DNA of 64,000 bases. Source: Larix sibirica. Taxonomy: Eukaryota; Streptophyta; Pinopsida; Pinales; Pinaceae. Position 1 is the stretch's first letter, and every line of letters starts with the position of its first letter. Position numbers and translations under genes: made by a program. Shown here in pieces: positions 22,626-34,499 of the stretch. The notes beneath the pieces are model-generated. The model was given only the letters and a program-made list of their open reading frames with translations, ran no database searches and was not told the origin of the DNA. Location: contig NWUY0303990011.1 of NCBI GenBank assembly GCA_004151065.3, positions 37,488 to 101,487 of the forward strand, written 5' to 3'.

Positions 22626-23270
22626 TCGATTTTGATGTGTTGATTGGCTTGCGTTGGCGCGGAAGCGCGCGAAAATGGACTTTTATAAGAACTAGCTCTT
22701 CGATCCTCAACTGCCTAAGTCTAGACTGAACTACCGAGTAGCTATATGTACCGCCAGCGGCCTCGTTATCCTGTTTCACCTGTCGTCTGATTCAATGGAT
22801 GGATGGGTGGAGGGAAAGAATAAGGTGTAGTAGCTCATAGGGCGGTTGACCTTTAGCAGGCACGGAGTTAACAGGCCCCAAAGCGGGACGATCTTCTTTA
22901 GATAGGAATCACTCTTATTACATACATAATATTATTACACTTTTCCTTTCGTTTTAGAACCACTCGGGTCGGGTTTACTGGCCAACCTTTAAGTCCACCC
23001 AGAATAGCTGTACCATATGGATGGCATTACATTCCACCCACCCTTCTTACTCTCTTACCCTCTCAAGACCAGAAACCTAAGCGCTTCAAGTAACCACTCT
23101 ATCAGCCAGCCAGGAATACCCAAGTAGCCAGATATGCCATCTATGAAAGAAACACTCCCTTGGTTCACTTACCTGCACGAACTAGTAGATCTTGAGCTCT
23201 AGACCTAGAATCATGTAGTGAGTTAGAAGGGTATACCTTAGAAGCCGAGGATGGCATGGAATCGTTGAAT
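22626..23270. other. Intergenic sequence, no gene recognised
   Basis: No reading frame of note and no dispersed repeat recognised. A CAGCCAGCCAGGAATACCC word near 23103 is typical of the window's CAGC-rich slippage vocabulary. Confidence 0.45.
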
Positions 23271-23274
23271 CATT

Positions 23275-23410
23275 GGATGGGAATTGGAATCGATCGGTTC
23301 ATGAGACCTTAGAAGCCCCCGGTTTATGGGAGGGATGGAGGGAGTCACTTACCAACCCAGGAATTAGACCAGGAAGATCAGTACCAGTAGGGAACAGTAT
23401 CAGAATCCCT
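23275..23410. repeat. Repeat family B, second copy
   Basis: Matches 7608-7800 through GGTTCATGAGACCTT and ACCAGGAAGATCAGTACCAG/CAGTAGGGAACAGT. Shorter relatives occur at 12334-12360 (AGACCAAGAAGATCAGTAGG) and 58950-59015 (GGGATTAGACCAGG, GGAACAGGGAAC). Confidence 0.6.
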
Positions 23411-23699
23411 TACCCTCTTTCTACCGTCATCCTAGAGCATGGCATGGAGGGACTGTTGCCCAACCTATTCTGAAGCCAGTAAGGAAGACGAGGGAAGGCT
23501 AGCCATGTGGCATGCTTCCTATATTTTATATACGTAATTATCGCGATAAATCTTTTCTTTTTCTTATATTTCCCATACAGAATTTCGGCTCCGCTAAGCT
23601 ATTTGAGCTGGTTCCCTAAGAAGAAACACGCAAGTTCGAAACCCAATGGAGCTATATGTCTCCGAACCACAACAACAACGGGTTTTATGTAGGAAAAAA

Positions 23700-25640
23700 A
23701 GATCTTATAAGCTTTTCAGGAAGCCTCTTTACTTTAGGATTAAAGCGCCCAGGCCAAGGGCAGAAGGACAGTTACTAAGTCATCGACTTGCTTACAGACA
23801 AATGCAATTTAGAGACCCAGTGGAGCGAAGCCTCAAATACCTAACCAACACTGGTTTGATATATAAAAAATCGCGCATTTCAGGACGTTTTTCGGATCCA
23901 CCAGAAACCCACCCCCACCGGGTGCCCCTATTTCAGATGGGGATCTTAAACTCCGTGCCACTTTAGATCGGGCTTTTTTAGAGTTCATTTCAGGCAGGCT
24001 TCATATAAATCCAGAGTGTAAATGGCATTCTCCAATGGCAATATTGGTTCACATCATGAGGATAGTTACAGTGGTTAGACCACCACTCACTAGAGTTGTG
24101 AGGACAAAAGCCAGACTCCTTACTTTGGAGAGTACAGTAGAGTAGCGACTGGGATCCCTTCAAGATCTATTAACGTTCGTTCATGCGATAATCCCAGCAG
24201 CAGCCAGCCTTTGAATGACCTACGCACTCATCACATAAATAGGGATAAGGTACCCCCACGACCGGTTCCTTCGAAGCGATTTCCCCAGATCCAAATGGCT
24301 CTATTCCCCCAAACTCCCTACCTTCCAATCTCAGAGTTCAGGTCTGTGAGCCAGGCCAGGTATGTAAGTAAGGTACTACTACGAAGAAAGAACTCATGGT
24401 GTAGGCGGATGAGAATAGCAATGTTCGAAGTGCCCACCCAAGCCCTCCATCCCATCCATCTATCTATCGCGGGTACCTTTACTCGCTAGGTAGGCATGGA
24501 CCTCCCTCCTTTCTTTGATACGCGCGTAAGTAAGCCAATAAGTAAATAGTCCTGGCATTATTACGTATATATCAAAATGACCATTCTTTCTATGCCAGAC
24601 TTAAATAATTTATAGTGAGTCAAATCATTCCCTGGATATTTGGCTGTAAGGTTGGTTAAAAAACTGATAACCTCCCCTCGCTACTTAGCTTCCTTCGCTC
24701 GCCCTTATTGATCGAACAAATAAAGATAGAAACGGCCTGACTCTTCAATAAGATCAAGTAAGTCAAGTAAGGAAAGATACGTGTAAGTCGAGGAAGCCGC
24801 GTAAGGAAAGAGAATAAATAGAAAGTATTGTCCACGGGGGTTGAAAACCGTGTCTTTAGTATAGGGAAAGAAATGAATTATAAAATGTCCCTCTGCCTTT
24901 CATAATGAATCGAGTTGGCTATAGATAGACAAATGTGAGTTCGAGACCCTAATGGGTGAATATGACTTGAATACCGGTAAGCTTTTTGCAATTCACGGAC
25001 CAACCCAACCAGGTGTAAGCCCCCCCACTTAGTGCCTATTTCATACTGGGATCTTCAAACAAAGCCTAACCGATTTAGATCGGATCGGATCAGGCCTTTA
25101 TAGACACTATTTCTTTATACCCAAAGATCCCCAATGGATTCAGGCGCCTAGGCCCAAGGCACGGGGAATTCTGACAAGAAGCGAATTGACTCTTTTCGAA
25201 TGTGAGTTTGATATCCCGTTGTGGCGATGATGCCTCAAATACTCCACCTACACGGGTTTCATATAAGTAAACCCAAATATGAGAAGCTTTTTGAAATTGA
25301 TCGGACCAATCGTGTCGTGCCTTGTCTTTATCAAATACGACGCGGTTGGATACGGTTTCAATAAATTATTTGCCTTGACTTTCCAATTCAGGTGTCCAGG
25401 CGCGTAGCGGAGGAACCATTACTAATGAATCGAGTTTACTATAGAAAAAATGCAATCTCTCAAACCCGGTGGACCCATACCTGTCAGAACCCAAGCAACC
25501 CCCGGCCTTACATAGATACAATTTTTCATCTCAGAATGTTTTTGAATTTGACCGGAACCGGGCACCCAAATCAGGTATCACAAAACAGACCCAGGCAGAG
25601 GAGAGGGAACATTACTAATTAATTGATTTACCTAATGCCC
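23700..25640. repeat. Composite repeat family A, three diverged copies
   Basis: Blocks recur in the same order: GCGCC(T/C)AGGCCCAAGGCA, TTACTAATGAATCGAGTTTACTATAG, AAATGCAAT, a GAC-CCGGTGG block, ACGGGTTTCATATAA, a TTTTTGAATTGACCGGA block, TTTCA-ACTGGGATCTT, and TTTAGATCGGATC. Copy 1 spans about 23700-23990, copy 2 about 24890-25125 and copy 3 about 25135-25610, each with deletions. The longest frame (106 codons, 23646-23966) lies in copy 1 and has no recognised domain. The intervening part 24000-24880 is anonymous; a 92-codon frame at 24211-24489 has no domain. Confidence 0.6.
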
Positions 25641-25717
25641 TGTTGAACCCGCTAAGCTAAAGCCCTCATCAGTGAAAAACTAATAGAAGTCGTCTAAATA
25701 CCAGATTGGCAAGTTGA

Positions 25718-25850
25718 CATTGCATGAAAGGTCAATTGCTTTCGATCGATTCGGATTCGCTGAGAGCACTCACTTTGGTATCTAATCCCCTCGTCTGTTG
25801 ACATCGAATGAAAGGTCAATCGCTTTCGATTGATTCGCGGAGCTGCTCCG
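25718..25850. repeat. Tandem direct repeat of about 50 bp
   Basis: GTTGACATTGCATGAAAGGT (25716 onward) recurs as GTTGACATCGAATGAAAGGT about 80 bases later. Both continue CAAT(T/C)GCTTTCGAT(C/T)GATTCG before diverging. Confidence 0.85.
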
Positions 25851-25859
25851 GAAAGAGGA

Positions 25860-28110
25860 GCTTCCCAATGGATAAGAAATCAGTATGGGAGAGATTAGTT
25901 ATAGTGATCCAGCGAACAATAGATGGGACCCATCAAATAGGGAGGGAAGGGATAATCACCCTATTAATCCCGTTGCTAAAAGAGAAGACATACGGCAGTA
26001 GCTACTAAGATTCATTCAGCGATTGGTATAGGGAGAACATATATAGTTAGTTCTGGCAGGTGGGTAGGTCTATGTCCTTGCAGTAGGTTCTTATAATGGA
26101 TTCAGAGTCTAATCGTAAAGCTAGCAGCATGAAAAAAGCAAGCCATTTCTTTCCTTGCCTCACGTGCTAGGCTCAATCACTATCTTTGCTTGTCTCGTGG
26201 CACCTCGATCTCCTTGCCAAAATTGATGATTCAACTCTCTCCCCAACTCACCTTGGATCGGCTCTAATGTAGTTAGTTCTGATTCGTTCCCCTGGGGGTA
26301 TCGGAGAACATCCCATCCTTTTCCGTTCTCCCCTAGATTGGGACAACGCAGTTATATATGTATATCTGGTTCCCCTAAAGTATTCAAGTTGTACCCAAAC
26401 GTCCTCGAAATTCTGACTACAAATGGAGTGATTCCGCGGGTGAATAAGGGGACCTCTTTCATTAACGATATTTTAGTATACCTATTTCAAATTTATCTGT
26501 CTCACAGAATCTATATATTTCCGAGGATCTACTCAATAGAGAGTTTTTTCTATTATTTTCCATCAATTCCATCAATGGGGGATTCTCTCGATGTCGATAT
26601 AGAAATAGTTAGCAAAATTAGATAGGCTATTTCTATTATTTAGGATGCGCCGTGAATGATCTTCATGTGTATTTAGGGACCCAAACACGAACTGACCGGC
26701 CCTTACCGGGAAGCAATCTAGCTGCTATGGGTAAAGGGGCTCCTCCTCTTAATTCACAAGATGAGCGCCGTCCTTGTCGCTCAAGCTCGTTCTCGGGAGC
26801 TATTGACCGACGCGGCTATAGTAAGGACACCATACACTGGTTCCATCCAGGGTAGCATATATAGATATACTTACCTTAAATCTTAGCGCAGCCCATCCAC
26901 CCCCTATATTCTAGGTGTCCTGAGTATACCTTATTATGTAGTGAGAGTACGTTTTATGTGGATATGCATGTTATAGGCCTTGTGTAACCTATGCATGGTC
27001 GATCCCTTGTGGTAGCAACAGTATCGCTTTCTTTATACATTTATTCCAGCAAAATAGGTTACAGTGGAAGACACCTTGAAAGCACCTTCGCGTGCATTAT
27101 ATTATGTATATAGTGAGATTGCCTTTATTAGGCTTTCTCTGAGTCTGCCTTTACTGACCTTGTATACCTACACAGCCTTTCTACTCTTGTTGGGGCTTGC
27201 CTGAGCAACGTTGAGACTATGACCTTCGCGCAGTGATCCAGCAGCCGAAGATGCCCATTTAATAGGCTTTTGACCCTCGTTTAGAAGCTCCGCTATGATA
27301 ACCTTACTGGTATTTGAGGTCCTTACCGGCCCGTTTGCGCCATCGCCATATTATATATCTCTATCGATTGATTTCGATTTCTACTCTTATATATGTTGCG
27401 GTGGTTTGCCAACGCTATCTTGCCATCTTAGATATACAGCTTTCCTATGGCCCTTCTAGCGCTATTCCGTATTTATTACAAAGACCCGCACTGTTCATAG
27501 CTTTGCCCTACTACCTGCTCTGGCCTGCTTCCTACTGTTCGGCCCAGCTTGCAGCCCAGCCTGGAGCCTTTTGGCAAGCCCAGTTCGTATCAGCCCATGG
27601 TCTTACTTTCCTTAGTGCGGGAACGACCACTCCATTTTTTTGGGGTAGGGGCCCCTGAGGTTGACTATTGGTTTGATAAATTAGACTCACTCCTTATAAG
27701 CGATTAACTTCATGTACAGCTTCGCAGAAGACAACATGACTTATTTTATATGTTTAACGGTAAACTTTAGGCCAAGGCAAGGATAGAGTATTTATACTTT
27801 ATCCTACCAAGGATGAGCAGCATTAATTCCGAAGGCCCAGGAAGGGGTGGTTGCTGGCTGGTCTGTCTCCTTCAAACGGGAAGGCTTATATGTAACCTAT
27901 AACTGTGGGATTTACAATTTGTTAAGCAACTACGATCTATAGTGCCTGGTCACTTCCTTACCGTTTGGGGAAGACCTTTCCTACCTTGCTTAAGAAGGGC
28001 CATCGAGAAATCGGGTGGAAAAGCGAACGGGACGGTCAAACGGGGGTGTGTTCGATGAATTGAAACTATGCTTTATATATGTAATTACGCGAGGCAAATA
28101 ACTGAAAAAC
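25860..28110. other. Intergenic sequence, unassigned reading frames
   Basis: Two consecutive plus-strand frames (26338-26625, 95 codons, and 26652-26855, 67 codons) are separated by only 26 bases. The first includes NGVIPRVNKGTSFINDILVY and looks protein-like; I cannot assign either. A 114-codon frame (27314-27658) is hydrophobic and Tyr/Leu/Ala-rich. The surroundings contain GCCTTT/AGGCTTT short repeats at 27120-27180. Confidence 0.35.
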
Positions 28111-28122
28111 ATTCATACATAT

Positions 28123-28480
28123 TTAATGAGGCAAGCCTGATCCTGGCATTCCCATCAGCACCAGTTCTAGCGTCATTCCCAGGAGCATTTCCAGCAGCCT
28201 AAGCAGAACCAGCAGTGGTTGAAGCATTATTCCCATCAGCACCAGTTGAACCATCTTCATTATTATTTCCATAAGCACTATTAAATAAGCCTTATCCTTT
28301 CCAGGAGCACCAGGATTCCCAGCGTCACGACAAGCAATCCCAGGGTCCCCATTAACACCGGTTGAAGGAGCTTTATTCCCAGCATCCTCAGCTGACCGGT
28401 TGAAATGAATTATTTGAATCATCAGTTGAAGCGGGATCCCCAGTGGAACCAACATCAATTGAATAAGGAAAGGAGCTGCC
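28123..28480 (-). pseudogene. Second copy of the Gly/Asn/Ala-rich repeat frame
   Basis: Same plus-strand vocabulary as 8130-9296 (ATTCCCAGGAGCATTTCC, CACCAGTTGAA). On the minus strand it reads AEDAGNKAPSTG, NGDPG and DAGNPGAPGKD, then after a frameshift near 28285 it continues GSTGADGNNASTTAGSA and AAGNAPGNDARTGADG. The repeat pattern (AGN.APSTG, G..PGN.A) matches the 8-kb copy, so the two tracts are homologous or built from the same unit. Confidence 0.5.
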
Positions 28481-28489
28481 CGAGCAGCT

Positions 28490-30850
28490 GCATACCCAAT
28501 AGCACCAAGCCAAATTGTTCTACGTTACCTTCTATCGATTCCATTTGAACAGGAAGGTGATTATTCTATGTGTTTTACCAGTTCGACGTTGACAGGAGCT
28601 ATTCTATTTGCGTTAACATTTTATAATACACCATGCCCAGGAGGTAGTAGGCTTTTGTGCATTATCATTATAGATCCACTTTAACAGTCAGTTCGATACA
28701 TACACAGGAAGGAGGCAGTTATTAATGCGTTTTTTTTACCAGTTATCAATACACGTGCGCTGTAGGTAGGTAGTTCTTGTCATTTTTATGTAACAATAGA
28801 AAGTCAGCAATAGGGGAGGAGCACCGGTTAGTTATTGATTTCCCACATTGGCAGAGCGGGGCCTACAGTTACAGTGATCGATGATAGTTTCTTTATAGCC
28901 AGCAGCACCCAGGGGTGGGCAGTAAAACGGACTGAATACAGCCTTTGGGGTGGGCGGGACTATTAACAACAGCTAACTGATGATAGATTTAGATCCATAA
29001 GAGACGTGGTGAACAAATAAAGAAATAAAATGGATAAGCTCATATATAATGCAAACAAGTTACCGCACCTATAAAGGCGCTTTATTCCGGTGGATCCGCC
29101 CGCTAATGACTACCATCTAAAGCCCCTCCGTTGGGGGCAGGCACTAAGTAATATATGGTCTACCCGGACTGAGTGCCTGCTCTAAACCAGGTATTCAAAT
29201 TAGTAATCAAAATCGTCTGGCGATAAGGAAGGCTAAATGGGTATCCCATAACCGACATGACTCATCCTATGTCATAAGGTGGGGACTATGATTGGAAGCA
29301 ATGCTTGGCAGTGTTTCCAGAGCGCTAAAATAGCAATCCAATTTCTTTTTCCCGGCGGCATCCATCCCCACCAGGAAGGCAGGAAGTAAATATAAGCGAG
29401 ATAGATCTCCTCAGGCAAGCATAAAGAGATCGATCAGCAGGCAGGAAGGTGTAAGCGGTAAGCTAAGGTATAGGTCTTTCCCATCTAGCTAGTCATCAAT
29501 TGAAATGGCCCAATAGATGGATGGGAAATTCAGTACATAAGGGTAGCCTATAGTGGCCTTATCCAGGTAGTAATAGTTAGAGTTCAAAGCGTATAAAAGT
29601 GGTAATTTCAATACTGAAAGGTGAAATCTAAGTTAAGGTCAAATTACTACCCCTTTATAGAGCGCTTGCTCGTACCTGGTAAATTAGCTAGTGAAAGGAA
29701 AGGGTTGCCTATCAAGATGAGATGGAGGGTCCTTATTTAATAGGAACACACTGTGCTACGACGGGTCAGGCCGGAAGAAAGAATAAGAATGGCTGAAATC
29801 CTTTTTATTAAAACCCAGTGTTATGTATTTACTTGGTAATCATTATAGAAAGGTGATTGGTTCAATGATGCTTACTTCTAACCTGTTTACCCTAGTTATA
29901 TCAGTAATAGGTCTAATATCACTTCTTGTTACTATGCATACCATGCGACGAAGCCCTGGTATTCGTGAGGCTTCTACGTTGTTTCTGCCAAAGTTTCCGA
30001 AGTGTTAGGAGCCCAAAAAATCTCTGGTTTACCCCTTCAGGGAACGAAAAATAAGTGAGGCTGATCAACCCCATATTCTTCTGGGCCAGGGTACAGAATG
30101 GAAACCATATATCATAGGGAAAGAAGGGTAAGGAACACAGTATACACGGGATATATATGTATTACAAAAGAAGGGATATTTCATAAGCTTATAGTGCTTC
30201 GGTGACGGAGAGCCTTGGCAGTTCGGCCCGTAAGTAAGTAGGAGATGCACAAGGGAGGATAAGGACTTTTTGTCTCTCTCTACCGTCGGTCTTATAGCTC
30301 CGCCTGTCTGTCTATTGATAATTGCATAGATATATTTAACTTGTCCATTTGTAATGTGTAATGTGAACCGCAATAAGCAGCCCCTCATTCCCCACTGGTT
30401 ATTCCCACTGGGTCACCATAGAGAAAAGCGATTTTACAGGATGCCGAGATAAACTCATTGCTATGTATGGGGTTCTCCGTCTATTTGACCTGGGACTCTG
30501 GTCCTCCTAGACCTATTTCAAAACTATGCTGCACCTGTGAAGGAAGGGTCATACACCTCATTTACAAACACCCGTGCTGCCAGAGAGAAAGGCCATACCA
30601 CCGCACTTACCGCTACGGGAACAAAGGGTTCCTACCTTGGTACGTTCTAGATTGAAACCCTTTATCTCTCTAGCTAGTAGTGCAGCAGAAGTAGTTCAAT
30701 CTCTTGCCGTTCTCATTGATATACGAGCTTGCATGGAGACGTTTAACTTGGATTTGCATCGATACATTTAACTTGCCATAGCAAACAGAACTACAACTCC
30801 CACTTGATGAACCTCCTAATACACTACTACTCCAAGACAACCTGGGAACA
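28490..30850. other. Intergenic sequence with repeat pieces, no gene recognised
   Basis: Includes a minisatellite piece (28860-28920), the partner of the 10.96-kb repeat (29173-29240) and GATCAGCAGGCAGGAAG at 29433-29449, which recurs at 40393-40409. A 61-codon plus-strand frame (29823-30008) has one hydrophobic stretch (LFTLVISVIGLISLLVTM) that could span a membrane; no family recognised. A 107-codon minus-strand frame (30065-30388) is also unassigned. Confidence 0.4.
29173..29240. repeat. Partner of the 10961-11040 repeat
   Basis: Contains TGCCTGC, AAACCAGGTATTC, AATCAAAATCGTCTGGCGA and GGCTAAATGG in the same order and orientation as the 11-kb copy. Confidence 0.6.
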
Positions 30851-33800
30851 TCCAACGCTATGTACATGCTTTATAAATATGGGATCCTTCGGGCAGAAAG
30901 TGAATGGTTTTTTCTTGTAATAGCCTCTATGGAAGCTATGGCACCACCGGCAAGGAGCCACTCGACATAGCCAAGGAGAAGAATGTGCCTCAGAAGCTCT
31001 CCACGGGAAAAGTGCCATTGAAAAAGAGCATAAATAAGAACTTCTAAGAGCTCTAGTGAGGGAGCTATGGTTGTGTCTATCCATTATTAGAAAGAAATAG
31101 GCACTTATTAGGAGCATGCAGCAGTGAACAGCTTCTTCTTCCGCAGTGGGTTACATACATACATAGAACCACGGCTTAAGTGAAGTGTTTCTGTACTTCC
31201 TCAATAAGAAATCTCGACATCAATACATTTATATAATAAATATATCCCATTTCTACGTTTAACCTTATAAAAAGTTATATATAGAGAAAGCATGAGGGAA
31301 TATTAGGAGGGACTGCTATATGAATCACTAGGGACTGCTATTTTCCCTTACCTTCTTCATTCATCAATTGTATCTGGACCCTCCGCCCGACCCGAAAAGA
31401 GAAGATAGTGCCTGCCGTATCCACAAAGCATTCCCTCAAGAATTGGTTTGGGCATCACAAAGTAAGGTAAATGAGTGAGTATATAGAGGTTGTGGGTAAA
31501 GAGCAAATGTGGGCTATAGAGTAGGTAAACATAAGTTAAGGCCAATAAGCAACTGGCGTTCCTAGGCTGCTTTAATTCATAACAAGTATTAGGAGTTTAG
31601 CTCGGTCCGAAAATAAGAATATTGTACCAACTAAGCATGACTCAAGTAAGTGTTTGTTAGTTCTCAAAGGGGGAATGCTCTGCTCCAAGTTAAAGTAATT
31701 GAGCCAGTATAGAAAGGTTCAGTAAATACGCCCGTCAGATAGTGGTGGGTTGAGAGCTGTCGCAGATAAAGTAGTAATCAAGTAGGCTTCAGAAGGTAAT
31801 ACCAATGAAAAGTATAAGTGTCCATCCACCGAAGGCTGGCTGCCCAGCTCAACAAAAGCCTGGAAATACAACTGCTTTTCAGCCGTATCTTACAGGTCCC
31901 TTCGCTTCACTGCTTTCTTAGGCGACCCAGCGGACTCTCAAGGTCTGCTCTTGTCTGGTAGCAACAGGGGGATTTATACAACTTAGGCTACTTGTCTTAA
32001 CAGTCCCCGTAACCCCCGGAGGGGGAATGAATCCTTACACCTAACCGTTCCGCCCCTGACTTGTATGCCTCCCCTCATCTATCAAGGAGGGTACCCTCGC
32101 TACACTCGACCTGAAAGAACAAGGGGAATTTCTCAGATAACTTTAGTCTTCTCTTTCTAAAATAAAACATTCATGTTGGCATACTTTAAAGGAAGGAGTT
32201 ACTATTGGCTATTAGTCTGAAGGCGAAGGCGAAGCAAGGAATTCAGCCAGTTAATGAGAACCGTTCCACTCGTGCTTGAACTGGCTTAAGGGAGTTCCCA
32301 AGGTTAGTTCATTTTGGTTTAATGTCCAGGTGTTAAATAAATTGCGTATAATAAACAACTTGATGTGCTATCCGGATAGCTGAGGGCCAGTATCCTGTTG
32401 GGTGCACATCTGTTTGTGTGATTGGGTATTGTACTCTTGGTGGATAAGAAGGGTGAGGGATTGCAGACCTTCTGTGAGCACCGAAGTGCAATGATCCTGT
32501 CGGACCTTATAGTCCAGTTTTTCCGGCAATTACCTACTATTGGAAAACCCATTTAGGCCTCAATCGAAATAAGTCCGGCATATCAACAGTGAACAATGAA
32601 TGTCTAAAAAAGCAATACATCTGTTGGTGTTACGATGACCTGACTGACTTCTGCAGCTGCGAACTGTCTTACAGCTTGAATAAAGCTTGGGAGCTTTACT
32701 CTCGTACCCATCGGTACAGACTTACAGCGGAAGATTAAAGCGCTTGAGTTCAGATGGATCAGTTGAACGTTTATCAAACTGGCTTTTGGACGAGGGGTGA
32801 GGGTAGGAACCCTTTCCAATTGGTGGAACAACTTGATAGAAAAAACCAGAGAATAGCCGTAGGCGCAGATTGCTATTTGAAAACTCTTTCCGTGGACCAA
32901 GGCCCGCAGCCGCAGGTTATCCTGCCACCATTGAATAACATTCATACGAGGATGCCATCAGTATTGGAAACGACCTACCAGTTGTAAACCTTCCAGATAA
33001 GGTGAACCTGGTTAATTGAGCCCTCAAGTATAATGCTGGTGCCTTCCTCATAGGGTTAATAGGAAGAGATGGATAAAAAGGGGGAAAAGACAGTCAAGGC
33101 ATTAAATAGTGCTTTTATGATCCGGCCATTTCCAAGTACGTCTCATCTGCTGCCCACTGCTTCATACGCCGTTTCTGCGGTCGCCAAAAGCCGTACAATC
33201 TCTGGCGAGTGGGCCGATCGAGAGGCTGCTACCCATGGTTCGATACGCCCTGCCTTGGGGTCCGGGGTCAGAGCAACCGCAGCGAAGGGGTTAAAAAAGC
33301 AGACTTTGGATACTAATATTGTATTGAAAAGGAGCCGGATCTCGTGTTCTCTTGTTCAAGCAAGAAGGATCATAAGTGGTTGTTCCGGTCAACCAAAGCC
33401 AGAAGAACACATGGATGGACGGAGATAGACCTTCTATGTTGTGTTGCCCTAGGGGACGCCAAGGCTGGTTCAATCAAATAGGTAGGAAAAAATGATTCCT
33501 TATTAGATCGATCGGCTGCTGAAGCGCATGTCGCATGAAGGGTGGTTTCTGCATTCAGTCAATCTACGCAGGGTGAACCCTAATGAACCACCTTTACGGA
33601 GGAAGGTGGGGAGCCAAGTGCTCCATGTAGGTTTGGCCCTAATAGATTGGTAGGATGGCCACAATAGCTACTTCCATTTCTTCCTGACTGAAGTGGGTGG
33701 AAAAAGAATTACGCCTAATTCTTTATTCTATAACCTTAGTGAGAGGTTCAAAAGTGGATTCAATATATTTTCACATTGTAGTGCCAATCCATTTCATGTA

Positions 33801-34440
33801 GGTTTTCCCTTTTGATTCGATAAAAGAAGGGATATGACCAATGAATGTAAGTGACGAGTCTAGGTCTAAGGTAAGGGCTCAATCCATCTGTTCCTGATAA
33901 GAGGAAGGTAAATAGCGGTGGCTCCTAAGCGATGCATAAAGCAAGTGGTATAGGGAGAAGACAGGTCTATTTATTGCAGTAGCTTGTTCTAATTCCTGAC
34001 TCGTATCAGCAGGGCTCCTCGGTGGTAACATGACACCAATAAGTTAATACGTGGTCCCCAGAAGGTGGTTCTATGTGTGATGTAGTAAGGGAAGGAGTAA
34101 AAGCCCCATACCAATATAATCCATCCTGGCAGAAGGCAAGTGTTGTTAGGTATAACTCCCTCTCCTAGGATTAAGGCAGTAAAGAAAGGAAATAACGGAT
34201 GGCTACGGAAAGGCAATGAAAGGTTATCCCTTATTTCGTGAATTAAAGACATAACTCCTTAGATAAACAGAAACCACAATGTGGTCATAATTCTCATGAC
34301 ATTATATATGTCATTTTTCATTACGCTTTAGCATCGGGTCTCCTAATCGATCGTACCATAAGATCATATACCAAGATAAAAAAGTTGAATACCTCCTCTA
34401 CGTAAAGTAAGATTGAAGGATAATCCATCTCTCGTAAAGG
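30851..34440. other. Intergenic sequence, unassigned reading frames
   Basis: No gene recognised. Frames of note are 32604-32945 (minus, 113 codons), 32754-32987 (plus, 77) and 33069-33428 (plus, 119). The 32.3-33.5 kb segment has a flatter, more GC-even composition than its surroundings and could be captured foreign DNA, but no conserved motif is convincing. Positions 31310-31345 contain a short duplicated GGGACTGCTAT word. Confidence 0.35.
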
Positions 34441-34444
34441 CCCT

Positions 34445-34466
34445 CTCCCCTCTTTGGTCGGGGGAG
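34445..34466. repeat. TTTGGTC hairpin with a 6-bp stem
   Basis: CTCCCC (34445-34450) pairs with GGGGAG (34461-34466) around TCTTTGGTCG. It is followed by CGGGTTCGTACCTAACCCCC, which is matched in inverted orientation beside the 37.16-kb member. Confidence 0.9.
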
Positions 34467-34499
34467 CGGGTTCGTACCTAACCCCCTTCACAAAGGTTT

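Noticed and set aside
26880-27320. TATA- and CRTA-like words that could be plant mitochondrial promoters
   Set aside because: Such short motifs are frequent by chance, and no downstream gene supports a promoter here or elsewhere in the window.
32440-32590. Plus-strand VLLVDKKGEGLQTFCEHRSA resembles the start of a gypsy RT (VLLV.KK.G....C..Y)
   Set aside because: The following blocks (YPLP, KLDLR, YHQI) do not appear convincingly in any frame, so the match could be chance.
33069-33428. 119-codon plus-strand frame, even composition
   Set aside because: No motif recognised and an opposing frame is also open; not called as a gene.
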